Shown here in pieces: positions 26,536-34,396 of a DNA stretch of 64,000 bases (position 1 is the first letter of the stretch; each line of letters starts with the position of its first letter). A model generated the notes under the pieces. That model was not told the DNA's origin, made no database searches, and was given only the letters and a program-made list of their open reading frames with translations. The DNA is from UBA2336 sp049306095 (lineage in GTDB: Bacteria; Bacteroidota; Bacteroidia; Cytophagales; Cyclobacteriaceae), in assembly GCA_049306095.1 (NCBI GenBank), contig JBAQPU010000030.1, positions 62,001 to 126,000 of the forward strand. Direction: 5' to 3'. A program made the translations under genes and the position numbers.

Positions 26536-27207
26536 TTAGTCATCAAACCAACTCAAGTAGTCAGATGATTCTTCGTAGTTGAAAGTTATTACTGATTTAG
26601 ATTGCTCCAGAAATGCTTTCTGTTCAGAAGGAATATCTAAAAATTCGTAAGCAATTTTTTTATTGCAGGTCTCCTCAAGAGCAAACGCATATTCCTGAAA
26701 GGAGGAGTATTTCCACGCTTCTATTGTTTTGCAAAGCCCTGCTTTAATTGGGTTTTGATGAATGTAGTGAAAACAGATGAAGGAATATTCACCACTCAAC
26801 AATTTGGCTTTCGTCTTAGGCTGGAATAGCGATCCGGTTCGTTTCTCTTGTTTGTTAAAAGCCTGAGTATACGAACTGAGGATTGTTCCAATTTTTCGGC
26901 TGAGAACCTGCATGCCCGGCTGTTCGTCTGAATCGACTTGAATGGATAGAACTTCGTTATTGAGTTGATGCCTACCCGTCTGACCGCTCAAAGCGGTCTG
27001 ACGGGTTAACCCCATTGAGTTTTCCGGAATGTAAATTAGCAGATGAAAGTGATTTGGCATTAGGCAATATGCAACCAAATCGCTATAGGGATTCAAGCTT
27101 TGTATTTTTTTCAAGAAGAAATCGTAATTACTCGATGACTTAAAAATCTGCTGACCGTTAAAGCCTCTGTTATACACATGATAAAACTGACCGCCTTCAA
27201 ACACCAT
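26536..27207 (-). mobile_element. REP-associated tyrosine transposase (RAYT, Y1/HUH family)
   Basis: A 223-residue intact frame. The N-terminus YHVYNRGFNGQQIF is the family start. MPNHFHLLI (His53, His55) is the HUH metal site, and Tyr113 in SSYTQAFNK is the expected nucleophile. GSLFQPKTKAK, FHYIHQNPIKAGL and WKYSSFQEY are typical of TnpA-REP. The spacing from HFH to Tyr (58 residues) is longer than usual because residues about 62-100 are an insertion. Part of that insertion (68-78) is encoded by a REP-like hairpin. No terminal repeats are visible. The gene sits in the same direction between kynU (31 nt) and kmo (10 nt), so it is co-transcribed with the operon. Confidence 0.85.
26974..27006. 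repeat. REP-like GC-rich hairpin inside the RAYT gene
   Basis: Left arm ACCCGTCTGACCGCT and right arm AGCGGTCTGACGGGT pair over 15 bp with one mismatch and a CAA loop. It is far more GC-rich than its surroundings. It is read in frame as TRQTALSGQTG of the transposase. Confidence 0.75.
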
Positions 27208-27238
27208 TTTGTATCGCTATGCTCAGGCCAACCTGAAT

Positions 27239-28513
27239 TTAGAATTTCAATAAAGCCTTCTTAAAAATCTCCACAAACCTGAAAACTTCTTCAAAGGTAT
27301 TGTATAACGGAACAGGCGCCACGCGAATTACACCGGGCTCGCGCCAGTCGGCAAAAACACCAGCCCTGGTGATTGTGTTAAATACTTTCTTTCCATTTCT
27401 ATTCATATAAATCGAAAGCTGACATCCGCGTTCTTCTTTTTTATCGGTGGTGATAATCTGAAATGCATCGGATTTAATTTCGTTTAACAGAAACTCCAGG
27501 TATCCTGTTAACAACAAACTTTTCCTTCTCAGGTTTTTGATTCCCGCCTGTTGAAAAATTTCGAGCGAGGCAAGCTGTGCCGCACCCGGCAAAACTGGAA
27601 AGTTGGAGAGCTGCCAGCCGTCCACACCGGGCATGGGCTTAAATCCTTTTTTCATTTGAAAGCGCTCTGCTTCGTTGTGTCCCCACCAACCCGCCAGGCG
27701 TGGCAATTCAAAATTAGTAGCGTGGCGTTCGTGAATAAAAGCTCCGGCTACCGTACCGGGGCCTGAGTTCAAATATTTGTATCCGCACCACACGGCAAAG
27801 TCAACACCATCTTTATGCAGATTGAATGGCACGTTGCCGATGCCGTGCGCCAGATCAAACCCAACAAAGGCTCCTGCTTTGTGGCCGGCTTCTGTAATTT
27901 TTTTAATATCAAAAAGCTGACCGGTATAATATTGAATACAACCAATGGTCACCAATGCAAGTTCAGCGGCATGTTTTTGAATAGTACCAACAATGTCTTC
28001 TGTACGAAGCGAATGTTCTCCTGGTCTTGGCTTTAACTCAATAATAGCCTCATCAGGATTTAATCCGTGCAATTTAACCTGCGATTCAAACGCATACTGG
28101 TCAGAGGAAAAAGCCCCGGCTTCGGTAATAATTTTGAAACGTGATTTTGTTGGCCGATAAAAAGTTGTGAGCATCAGGTGCAGGTTTACCGTGAGGTGGT
28201 TCATGGCCACAACCTCAGCAGGTTTGGCGCCTGTTAATTCTGCCAGCGCTTTCTTCGAAAATTTATGATAATACAACCAGGGCCTGTGTGCATGAATATG
28301 TCCGTCAACGCCCAGCGTTGCCCAGTCTTCGAGTTCTTCCGTAACGAATTTTTTTGTTGTTTTTGGCTGAAGTCCGAGCGAGTTTCCGGTGAAGTAAATG
28401 GAGGGGTTACCTTTTACTTTCGGAATGAGGAACATCGACCGAAAACGCTTCAATGAATCCTGGCGGTCAAGCTTGCGCGCAAAGGCAAGGGAATTCTCAA
28501 AAGTCATGCGCAA
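27239..28513 (-). CDS. kynU: kynureninase
   Basis: 424 residues (ATG 28513; a second ATG at 28507 is equally possible). A PLP enzyme of fold type I, it cleaves kynurenine to anthranilate or 3-hydroxykynurenine to 3-hydroxyanthranilate plus alanine. Motifs: YFTGNSLGLQP near the N-terminus, HRPWLYYH, FDLAHGIGNVP with the PLP-ring Asp, the Schiff-base Lys in WCGYKYLNSGPG, and LAGWWGHN. The length is normal. It lies between the DinB-like gene (6 nt) and the RAYT (31 nt). With kmo and 3-HAO it makes the 3-hydroxyanthranilate branch complete from kynurenine. Confidence 0.95.
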   Translation of the reverse strand: MRMTFENSLAFARKLDRQDSLKRFRSMFLIPKVKGNPSIYFTGNSLGLQPKTTKKFVTEELEDWATLGVDGHIHAHRPWLYYHKFSKKALAELTGAKPAEVVAMNHLTVNLHLMLTTFYRPTKSRFKIITEAGAFSSDQYAFESQVKLHGLNPDEAIIELKPRPGEHSLRTEDIVGTIQKHAAELALVTIGCIQYYTGQLFDIKKITEAGHKAGAFVGFDLAHGIGNVPFNLHKDGVDFAVWCGYKYLNSGPGTVAGAFIHERHATNFELPRLAGWWGHNEAERFQMKKGFKPMPGVDGWQLSNFPVLPGAAQLASLEIFQQAGIKNLRRKSLLLTGYLEFLLNEIKSDAFQIITTDKKEERGCQLSIYMNRNGKKVFNTITRAGVFADWREPGVIRVAPVPLYNTFEEVFRFVEIFKKALLKF

Positions 28514-28519
28514 TGATAG

Positions 28520-29053
28520 TTAAACCTGTTGATTTTCCAGATTCTTCAATACCTGTTTTTCGTGGTGTTCAGAATGGTAAATGGTGAAATAGAGCATCTC
28601 CCGAAAGGTTAATTTTCCCAGGAGAGGATGCGGAAGAATGAAGGTATCCAGTTGCTCTTCTGAAAATGAATTTATCTGGTGAACCATGGAAGCTGTTAAT
28701 GCGTGTAATCGCTTCGATAGTTTTTCCCGATCGCCTGCTTCAACTGGTTTTGGAATAAACGGAGCAGAGGCTTTTCCGCCAGCGGCCAATTTCGATTTAT
28801 ATTTTTCAACCAGTTCATTGTAACTGCGGGAAGCCCGGTTGGCTTTTCCGAATATGGCCTTCAGTAAAAAGCCCGGCAGGAGGAAGGCAAGGTTCACAGG
28901 GCTCACCGCTTTTACAAGGTGATCAAGCTGCTGACCGGCTGTCCACTTGCCATTGGTTGGTTTCAAAAAATCAGCCTCCGGCAACTCCATGATTTGTTTA
29001 ATAAACCGATGATGGTTTTCCTGAAGCCGCTGCTGAATCTCACTTTTGTTCAT
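28520..29053 (-). CDS. DinB-family protein within the kynurenine operon
   Basis: 177 residues from ATG 29053; an ATG at 29065 would overlap the upstream stop. It has the DinB-like helix bundle: KWTAGQQLDHLVKAV early (metal-ligand His), and LTFREMLYFTIYHSEHHEKQVLKNL late, whose HSEHH supplies further ligands. A short hydrophobic stretch (LAFLLPGFLLKAIFG) may help membrane association or packing. Members bind divalent metal, and some are thiol-dependent transferases. The role in tryptophan degradation is unknown, but the 4-nt gap to the 3-HAO stop and the 6-nt gap to kynU show it is part of the transcript. Confidence 0.8.
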   Translation of the reverse strand: MNKSEIQQRLQENHHRFIKQIMELPEADFLKPTNGKWTAGQQLDHLVKAVSPVNLAFLLPGFLLKAIFGKANRASRSYNELVEKYKSKLAAGGKASAPFIPKPVEAGDREKLSKRLHALTASMVHQINSFSEEQLDTFILPHPLLGKLTFREMLYFTIYHSEHHEKQVLKNLENQQV

Positions 29054-29057
29054 CGTG

Positions 29058-29585
29058 TTATACAAATCGGGGATCAGCCTCCATTACTGTACCGCATTTT
29101 TTGCAGGTAAGGTGTTCTTTCGAGCCGTAGAAATCGCGGAAGCGTGGAATGAAATCTTTTTCGATGTTGTTCAGATGAAATTTATACTCGTGCAGTTTGT
29201 TATTGCAGTTTTCACAAAACCACATCAGACCATCGTCTTCATTTGAAGCACGCTTACACTCAATTACCAAACCAATGGTATTGGCAGGCCGAATGGGAGA
29301 ATGAGGAGTGCGGGCTGGAAGTAAAAACATATCACCTTCCTTTAGCGGAATGGCCACTGCTTTTCCATTCTCCTGAATTTTCACGGTGATGTCACCCTCC
29401 AATTGATAGTATAATTCTTCCGTTTCGTTGAAGTGGTAATCTTTGCGGGCATTGGGCCCCGCCACAATCATCACAATGTAATCACCGGCATCGGCATATA
29501 AATTTTTGTTTCCTACCGGAGGTTTCAAAAGATCACGGTTTTCTGCGATCCACTGTTTCAGATTAAAAGGTTTTCTAACGGCCAT
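29058..29585 (-). CDS. nbaC: 3-hydroxyanthranilate 3,4-dioxygenase
   Basis: 175 residues. A cupin Fe(II) dioxygenase, it opens 3-hydroxyanthranilate to 2-amino-3-carboxymuconate semialdehyde, which cyclises to quinolinate or is decarboxylated. Fe ligands are His51, Glu57 and His95, and substrate-binding Arg47 and Arg99 are in place. The C-terminal rubredoxin-like site has Cys124, Cys127, Cys161 and Cys164, as in bacterial enzymes. The start at 29585 gives the expected N-terminus. It is the first gene of the kynurenine run; no confident -7 box was found upstream. Also named haao. Confidence 0.95.
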   Translation of the reverse strand: MAVRKPFNLKQWIAENRDLLKPPVGNKNLYADAGDYIVMIVAGPNARKDYHFNETEELYYQLEGDITVKIQENGKAVAIPLKEGDMFLLPARTPHSPIRPANTIGLVIECKRASNEDDGLMWFCENCNNKLHEYKFHLNNIEKDFIPRFRDFYGSKEHLTCKKCGTVMEADPRFV

Positions 29586-29642
29586 TGATTTGTTGATTTT
29601 GTTATTCGGTAATACAATAATCCGCTTGAAGTCCTAAACTAT

Positions 29643-29707
29643 CTCCTCACCCCGCCCTCGTACCTCGGACACCCCTCTCCCCAGGGAGAGGGGGCAGGGG
29701 TGAGGGG
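29643..29707. repeat. GC-rich nested inverted repeat, REP-like
   Basis: Inner arms CCCCTCTCCC and GGGAGAGGGG (29672-29681, 29684-29693) form a 10-bp stem with a 2-nt loop. Outer arms CCTCACCCC (29645-29653) and GGGGTGAGG (29697-29705) extend it. Similar CTCACCCC/CCCTCTCC elements recur in many bacterial genomes. It lies in the 222-nt divergent gap between the kynurenine operon and the SDR gene. The rest of the gap is AT-rich, with a short TTGATTT/GTTGATT heptamer run near 29585-29625. Confidence 0.75.
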
Positions 29708-29807
29708 AAATATAATTACAAAGTTGTTTTTTAGAACTCTTAGCGGACTATCGTTTCGGTAATGTGCTAATTTAACAACAATTTAGCGGAGGTTAAATTT
29801 ACGGAGT

Positions 29808-30590
29808 ATGAACTTAGATTTATCGGGTAAAACAGCCATTGTTTGCGGAAGTACGCAAGGAATAGGAAAAGCGGCTGCCATAGAGTTGTCGTTATTAGGA
29901 GCCAACGTAACCCTGGTGGCACGCGATGAACAAAAACTGAAGCACGCATGGAGTGAATTACACCACGGCCATCAACTGCATCACTACCTGGTGGCAGATT
30001 TCAGCCATCCGGCAGATGTAAAAAAGAAAATTGAAGAATTTGTGGCCAAACACACCGTTCACATTTTGGTGAACAATACAGGCGGTCCTCCGGCAGGACA
30101 AGCCATTGATGCAAATCCCGATGATTTTTTAAAGGCTTTTTCAAACCACCTGATTTGTAATCAGATTTTAACACAAGCCGTTGTGCCGGGTATGAAAAAA
30201 GAAAAATACGGCCGCATCATTAACATCATTTCAACGTCAGTGAAAGTTCCATTGCGCGGTTTGGGCGTTTCAAACACCATACGTGGAGCCGTGGCTAACT
30301 GGTCTAAAACATTGTCGTTGGAGTTAGGTCCTTTCGGGATTACGGTAAACAACGTGTTGCCGGGCGCCACCATGACTGGACGGTTAGAGTCGCTCATTAA
30401 CAACAATGCGCAGAAAAAAGGAATCAGTTTTGAAGAGGCCAAACAAGAGATGATTAAAGAAATTCCTGCCGGAAGAATTTCAGAACCACACGAAGTGGCA
30501 GCGGCTGTTGCTTTTCTCGCATCGCCTGCCGCTGGGTACATCAACGGCATCAATATTCCGGTGGATGGTGGAAGGACGGGAAGCCTTTAG
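29808..30590 (+). CDS. SDR-family oxidoreductase lacking the catalytic Tyr and Lys
   Basis: 260 residues. The Rossmann fold is intact: CGSTQGIGKAAA (13-24), NNTGGPPAG, and NGINIPVDGG at the end. In the active-site region, however, the usual YxxxK is SNTIR in GLGVSNTIRGAV, so Tyr is replaced by Ser and Lys by Arg. This replacement is characteristic of one FabG-like SDR subfamily (BKR_3 type) and is not damage. The reaction is unknown. The following dehydrogenase belongs to tryptophan catabolism, and the gap of 77 nt holds a period-7 element, so a role in the same pathway is possible. Confidence 0.8.
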   Translation: MNLDLSGKTAIVCGSTQGIGKAAAIELSLLGANVTLVARDEQKLKHAWSELHHGHQLHHYLVADFSHPADVKKKIEEFVAKHTVHILVNNTGGPPAGQAIDANPDDFLKAFSNHLICNQILTQAVVPGMKKEKYGRIINIISTSVKVPLRGLGVSNTIRGAVANWSKTLSLELGPFGITVNNVLPGATMTGRLESLINNNAQKKGISFEEAKQEMIKEIPAGRISEPHEVAAAVAFLASPAAGYINGINIPVDGGRTGSL

Positions 30591-30632
30591 AATTGAGAAT
30601 GTTGAATTTTTCAATTTTGAATTGAGGAAATA
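30591..30632. repeat. period-7 element (AATTGAG / CAATTTT / GAATTGA)
   Basis: Six heptamers directly after the SDR stop codon. The words are simple A/T strings (AATTTTT, CAATTTT), so composition alone could give part of the pattern, but the register and palindromic order match the other elements. Confidence 0.5.
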
Positions 30633-30667
30633 ATAGTGATCAGACTTTGATAAGAATTGAATTTAAA

Positions 30668-32110
30668 ATGGAAAAAATTCAAAATTATATAAACAGAAAA
30701 CTGGTACAGCCTCAATCAGGAAAATATTTCGATAACGTTAATCCTGCCGAAGGAAAAACTTACAGTCTTATTCCCGATTCAGATGAGCGGGATGTAGCGT
30801 TTGCGGTGGAAGCCGCGAAGAAAGCTTTTCATGGCTGGTCAACCACACCTCCTGATAAGCGCGCAACTTTCCTAAATAAGATTGCTGATCTGATTGATCG
30901 CGATTTAAACAAGCTTGCCCTGGCAGAAAGTATTGATCAGGGAAAGCCGGTTAAGCTGGCAACCGTTGTTGATATTCCAAGGGCAGCGGCCAATTTGAGA
31001 TTCTATGCTACTGCCAGTCAGCACTTTTCGTCTGAGGCTCATCTCACGGGCCAGGAAGCAATCAACTATACGCAATATGAACCGATTGGTGTAGCAGGTT
31101 GTATTTCACCGTGGAACTTGCCGCTCTATTTATTCACCTGGAAAATCGCGCCTGCATTGGCTGCCGGATGTACGGTAGTGGCCAAGCCGTCAGAACTTAC
31201 CCCGATGACCGCCTACCTGTTTTCAAAACTTTGCATCGAAGCCGATTTGCCGGAGGGTGTTTTAAATATCGTGCACGGACTGGGCTCAAAAGCAGGCCAA
31301 GCCATCATCGAACATCCTGAAGTTGCCGCCATATCATTTACAGGCGGAACGGTTACCGGAAAGAAAATTGCCGCCACGGCTGCACCTATGTTTAAAAAAC
31401 TTTCGCTGGAGTTGGGCGGAAAAAACCCCAACATCATTTTTGCCGATTGCGATTTTGAAAATGCTGTGAGCACATCCATGCACTCTTCATTTTCCAACCA
31501 GGGAGAGATTTGTTTGTGCGGATCCAGAATTTTTGTTGAGCGACCGCTCTATCAGAAATTTGTTGATGAGTTTGTAAAGCGGACAAAAGCATTGGTAGTC
31601 GGTGATCCGTTGGAGGAAAAAACAAAAGTTGGTCCGCTTAACTCAGAGCCGCACATGAAGAAAGTGCTTTCTTACATCGAGCTTGCCAAGCAGGAAGGCG
31701 GACAAATTTTGACAGGAGGTAAGCAAGTAAAAATGAATGGCCGCTGTGCGGATGGCTATTTTGTTGAGCCCACTGTGATTATTGGTCTGAGCGCAACATG
31801 CCGTACCAACCAGGAAGAAATTTTCGGGCCGGTGGTCACCATCATGCCGTTCGATACGGAAGAAGAAGTGATTGGGTATGCCAACAGTACAGCCTATGGT
31901 TTGTCTGCCACGATCTGGACAGAAAATTTAAAACGCGCGCATCGTGTATCAGCGCAAGTGAAAAGCGGCATCATTTGGGTGAACTGCTGGCTCTTCCGCG
32001 ATTTGCGAACACCGTTTGGCGGTATGAAGCATAGTGGCGTTGGCCGTGAAGGTGGATTTGAAGCATTGAAGTTTTTTATGGAAGAGAAGAACGTGTGTAT
32101 TAAACTTTAG
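30668..32110 (+). CDS. 2-aminomuconate-6-semialdehyde dehydrogenase-like ALDH
   Basis: 480 residues from ATG 30668 (an in-frame TTG at 30647 is less likely). A canonical aldehyde dehydrogenase: SPWNLPLYLFTWKIAPALAAG, FTGGTVTGK, LELGGKNP with the general-base Glu, and the nucleophile Cys in NQGEICLCGSR. The C-terminal NCWLFRDLRTPFGGMKHSG is a signature of the ALDH8A1/AmnC/NbaE group, which oxidises 2-aminomuconate semialdehyde (or hydroxymuconate semialdehyde) in tryptophan and aromatic degradation. The divergent 3-HAO, kynU and kmo make the tryptophan assignment likely. A decarboxylase (ACMSD) and a RidA-type deaminase needed on either side are not in the window. Confidence 0.85.
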   Translation: MEKIQNYINRKLVQPQSGKYFDNVNPAEGKTYSLIPDSDERDVAFAVEAAKKAFHGWSTTPPDKRATFLNKIADLIDRDLNKLALAESIDQGKPVKLATVVDIPRAAANLRFYATASQHFSSEAHLTGQEAINYTQYEPIGVAGCISPWNLPLYLFTWKIAPALAAGCTVVAKPSELTPMTAYLFSKLCIEADLPEGVLNIVHGLGSKAGQAIIEHPEVAAISFTGGTVTGKKIAATAAPMFKKLSLELGGKNPNIIFADCDFENAVSTSMHSSFSNQGEICLCGSRIFVERPLYQKFVDEFVKRTKALVVGDPLEEKTKVGPLNSEPHMKKVLSYIELAKQEGGQILTGGKQVKMNGRCADGYFVEPTVIIGLSATCRTNQEEIFGPVVTIMPFDTEEEVIGYANSTAYGLSATIWTENLKRAHRVSAQVKSGIIWVNCWLFRDLRTPFGGMKHSGVGREGGFEALKFFMEEKNVCIKL

Positions 32111-32178
32111 ACGTAAGTAGTAAGATGTTAGTAGTAAGTCTTCTCTTGTGTCTTACTACTTTTGTCTTGCGTCTATAA
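32109..32178. repeat. period-7 palindromic element (AGTAGTA / TCTTACT), arms differ by about one heptamer
   Basis: Ten heptamers in register from the end of the ALDH stop codon to 4 nt before the pnuC ATG. The left arm words AGACGTA and AGTAGTA are mirrored on the right by TCTTACT ACTTTTG TCTTGCG TCT. The right arm is the complement of the left with about one extra 7-bp word. It forms a hairpin just 5' of pnuC. Confidence 0.8.
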
Positions 32179-32181
32179 AGC

Positions 32182-32844
32182 ATGATTTTTTTCGATATCA
32201 ACAATATTTTTTTTGAGGTGATGGGCTACCCCATGAGCTACCTCGAGTTCTTTGGGACCATTGCTGGCGCCATCGCGGTGTGGCTTTCTGCCAAAGCAAA
32301 TGTGTGGAGTTGGCCACTTGGGTTAATCAATGTTACGCTTTTCTTTTTTCTTTTTTACCAGGTACAGCTTTATCCCGATATGTTTCTGCAGGTTTTCTTT
32401 TTCATTACCAACCTCCTAGGCTGGTGGCGTTGGAAGCATCCGCAACAAGATGAAGAAGATCGAAAGCAGGAGCTGCGGGTGAGTTATACACCGATGACGC
32501 AAATAATGCTTCTTTCGCTGATCGGGATTGCAGGAACAGTTTTATTCGGGCTGTTCGCCAGCCGGCTGCATGAAATCCTTCCTTACATCTTTAGTAAACC
32601 CAGCGCATTTCCGTACCTCGATTCGTTTGTAACGGTTATGAGTGTGGTAGCTACATTTTTAATGATCCAAAAAAAGGTGGAATGTTGGATTTTGTGGATT
32701 GTGATTGATGCGTTGGCAACGTATTTATATTTGTCGAAGGGAATAAAATTTGTAGCAATCGAATATTTTGCATTCTGTTTTATTGCAACCTTCGGGTTGT
32801 GGAATTGGATAAAAGAAGAAAGAGGTTATCGTCAGATCACATGA
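32182..32844 (+). CDS. pnuC: PnuC-family nicotinamide riboside transporter
   Basis: 220 residues with about seven membrane helices. ANVWSWPLGLINVTLFFFLFY and FFITNLLGWWRWKHP are characteristic PnuC helix motifs with the WxxN-type substrate contact. It carries out facilitated uptake of nicotinamide riboside across the inner membrane. Its stop codon overlaps the start of the NadR-like gene (ATGA), so transport and phosphorylation are coupled at translation. The start lies 4 nt after a period-7 hairpin, so no room is left for a conventional ribosome-binding site. Confidence 0.92.
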   Translation: MIFFDINNIFFEVMGYPMSYLEFFGTIAGAIAVWLSAKANVWSWPLGLINVTLFFFLFYQVQLYPDMFLQVFFFITNLLGWWRWKHPQQDEEDRKQELRVSYTPMTQIMLLSLIGIAGTVLFGLFASRLHEILPYIFSKPSAFPYLDSFVTVMSVVATFLMIQKKVECWILWIVIDALATYLYLSKGIKFVAIEYFAFCFIATFGLWNWIKEERGYRQIT

Positions 32845-33362
32845 TAAATGAAATAAAAGCAATTTGCTTCTATGGACCCGAAAGCACAGGCAAATCGGTG
32901 ATGGCCAAACAAATGGCTGAGCTGTATAAAACCGAGTTTGTACCGGAGGTGGCGCGCGAGTTGATTACCTCCAATGATTTCAATCGCGAAGATATTATCA
33001 TGATCGGGCGGGCGCAGACAGAACGTATATTTCAAAAAGCACGGAAGGCAAATAAGATTTTATTTTGCGATACCGATTTAATCACCACGCAAATTTATTC
33101 GCGACTTTATTTAAAAGTTGTTCCACCGGTGTTGTATGAATTGGAGAAGATGGTGGAATATGATCTGTATTTCCTCTTCGACATTGACGTTCCCTGGGTA
33201 AATGATGGCTTACGCGACCAGGGCTCAGCGGAACAGCGCAAAGCCATGTATCAGATTTTTAAGAACGAATTGGATCGCAGAAATATACCGTACATTAACG
33301 TTTCCGGAGATTGGGATGAGCGCGAACGTATTGTAACAGAGGCGGTGAAGAGGGCGATGTAA
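32841..33362 (+). CDS. nadR: NadR-like ribosylnicotinamide kinase (AAA/P-loop)
   Basis: 173 residues from ATG 32841, which overlaps the pnuC stop by 4 nt; a longer frame from 32799 is unlikely. The Walker A is GPESTGKS (9-16). FVPEVARELI and FCDTDLITTQIYSRLY follow the ribosylnicotinamide-kinase domain of NadR. The N-terminal nucleotidyltransferase domain of full NadR is absent, so it probably only phosphorylates nicotinamide riboside to NMN and so traps the PnuC substrate. Annotation as ATP-binding protein would also be fair. Confidence 0.85.
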   Translation: MINEIKAICFYGPESTGKSVMAKQMAELYKTEFVPEVARELITSNDFNREDIIMIGRAQTERIFQKARKANKILFCDTDLITTQIYSRLYLKVVPPVLYELEKMVEYDLYFLFDIDVPWVNDGLRDQGSAEQRKAMYQIFKNELDRRNIPYINVSGDWDERERIVTEAVKRAM

Positions 33363-33408
33363 GTCGTCAGATCACTCTATGCTAGCAAAAAGTGGTCGAC
33401 TATAGAAA

Positions 33409-34353
33409 TTAAAACTCCAATAAAACACCTTGTTCAGGGAAGATTAGCCGGATGCCCATCAAATCTAATTCCTGAAGTTGTTGTTCGATTTTGCCTTCAC
33501 GGTCGCCACCGGGCTTACGGTGTGTAATTACAATGGGGAAATTTTTTAGGGCGTCCGGGCCACAATAGTTACTCAGCGCAATCAATTCTTTCCTGAGCAA
33601 AAGAGGGGTAAGGTGCCCAAACAGCAACTGGTCAGGTTGTTCATTTGTAAAAGACACTTCAATAAAAATTGCTTTCAACTGTTTTGATTTGATCAGAGGT
33701 CCGGTAACTCTCCAGAGTGCATTCAGCTTACCTGACTTTTCAATTTCATCCGAACCTGTATCACCCAGGTACAACAAATAGTTTTGATTATTACGGATCA
33801 GAAAAGCAGAGCTTTCATAGGGATTCACATGGCTGAGGGTATAAGCAGTTGCCTGTAAAGGAGTATTGTCAAGCGGGACTTCTTTTCCAGGAACGAGAGT
33901 TTTGTAGGTATATTTGTTTAATGGTTTTTCACCTGTGTTGCCAAAGTTTGCCCAGTTGTCCCAGGTGAAATAGTTTTCCTGTAAAATTCTTAGGCAGTGT
34001 TCGGTTCCATAAATCGGTTTGGATGAATCATCAGGCGCGTTCAAAATGAGGCCGCTTACATGGTCGAGATGAGGATGTGAAATAAGGTAGCCTTTGATTT
34101 TCGTTTTCAGTAGCTCAGTTACATTGCCTTTCCAAACATTTCTTTCAACCGCTTTATTAATTCCGGAATGAATGGTTCCGGCATCCAGACAAACAAAATC
34201 TTCTGTGTCGGTCGCGGCAACGGCATATGCAGAAAGGTTGCTTTCATCGCCACCGCCTTTTACACCAAGCGGAATAGTTTTAAAAAAGGGTTGCGTTTGA
34301 GCGCTAGATCCGAAAGCAAGAAAAAGAAAAACCCCGGTAAAAATTCGCATCAT
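33409..34353 (-). CDS. cpdP: class II 3',5'-cyclic-nucleotide phosphodiesterase (MBL fold), exported
   Basis: 314 residues with a signal peptide (ends FGSSAQ). The class II PDE signature SHPHLDH supplies zinc ligands; YLGDTGSDE and IEVSFTNEQPDQLLFGHLTP are also diagnostic, as is VITHRKPGG near the end. It hydrolyses cAMP/cGMP. The signal peptide places it in the periplasm, as with Vibrio CpdP and yeast-type homologues in some bacteria. It faces nadR convergently (46-nt gap with an imperfect hairpin) and is downstream of the fucP-like gene, both on the minus strand. Confidence 0.88.
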   Translation of the reverse strand: MMRIFTGVFLFLAFGSSAQTQPFFKTIPLGVKGGGDESNLSAYAVAATDTEDFVCLDAGTIHSGINKAVERNVWKGNVTELLKTKIKGYLISHPHLDHVSGLILNAPDDSSKPIYGTEHCLRILQENYFTWDNWANFGNTGEKPLNKYTYKTLVPGKEVPLDNTPLQATAYTLSHVNPYESSAFLIRNNQNYLLYLGDTGSDEIEKSGKLNALWRVTGPLIKSKQLKAIFIEVSFTNEQPDQLLFGHLTPLLLRKELIALSNYCGPDALKNFPIVITHRKPGGDREGKIEQQLQELDLMGIRLIFPEQGVLLEF

Positions 34354-34396
34354 TCAAAGGTAAGAATTTACCCTATGAGGGTGTACCGATACAAAG

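Noticed and set aside
32109..32181. NAD-sensing riboswitch ahead of pnuC
   Set aside because: The stretch is fully accounted for by 7-bp words in a palindrome. I cannot see a NAD-class consensus.
33363..33408. Another period-7 element or terminator between nadR and cpdP
   Set aside because: An imperfect AGTCG...CGACT inverted repeat exists, but word register and pairing are too poor to list.
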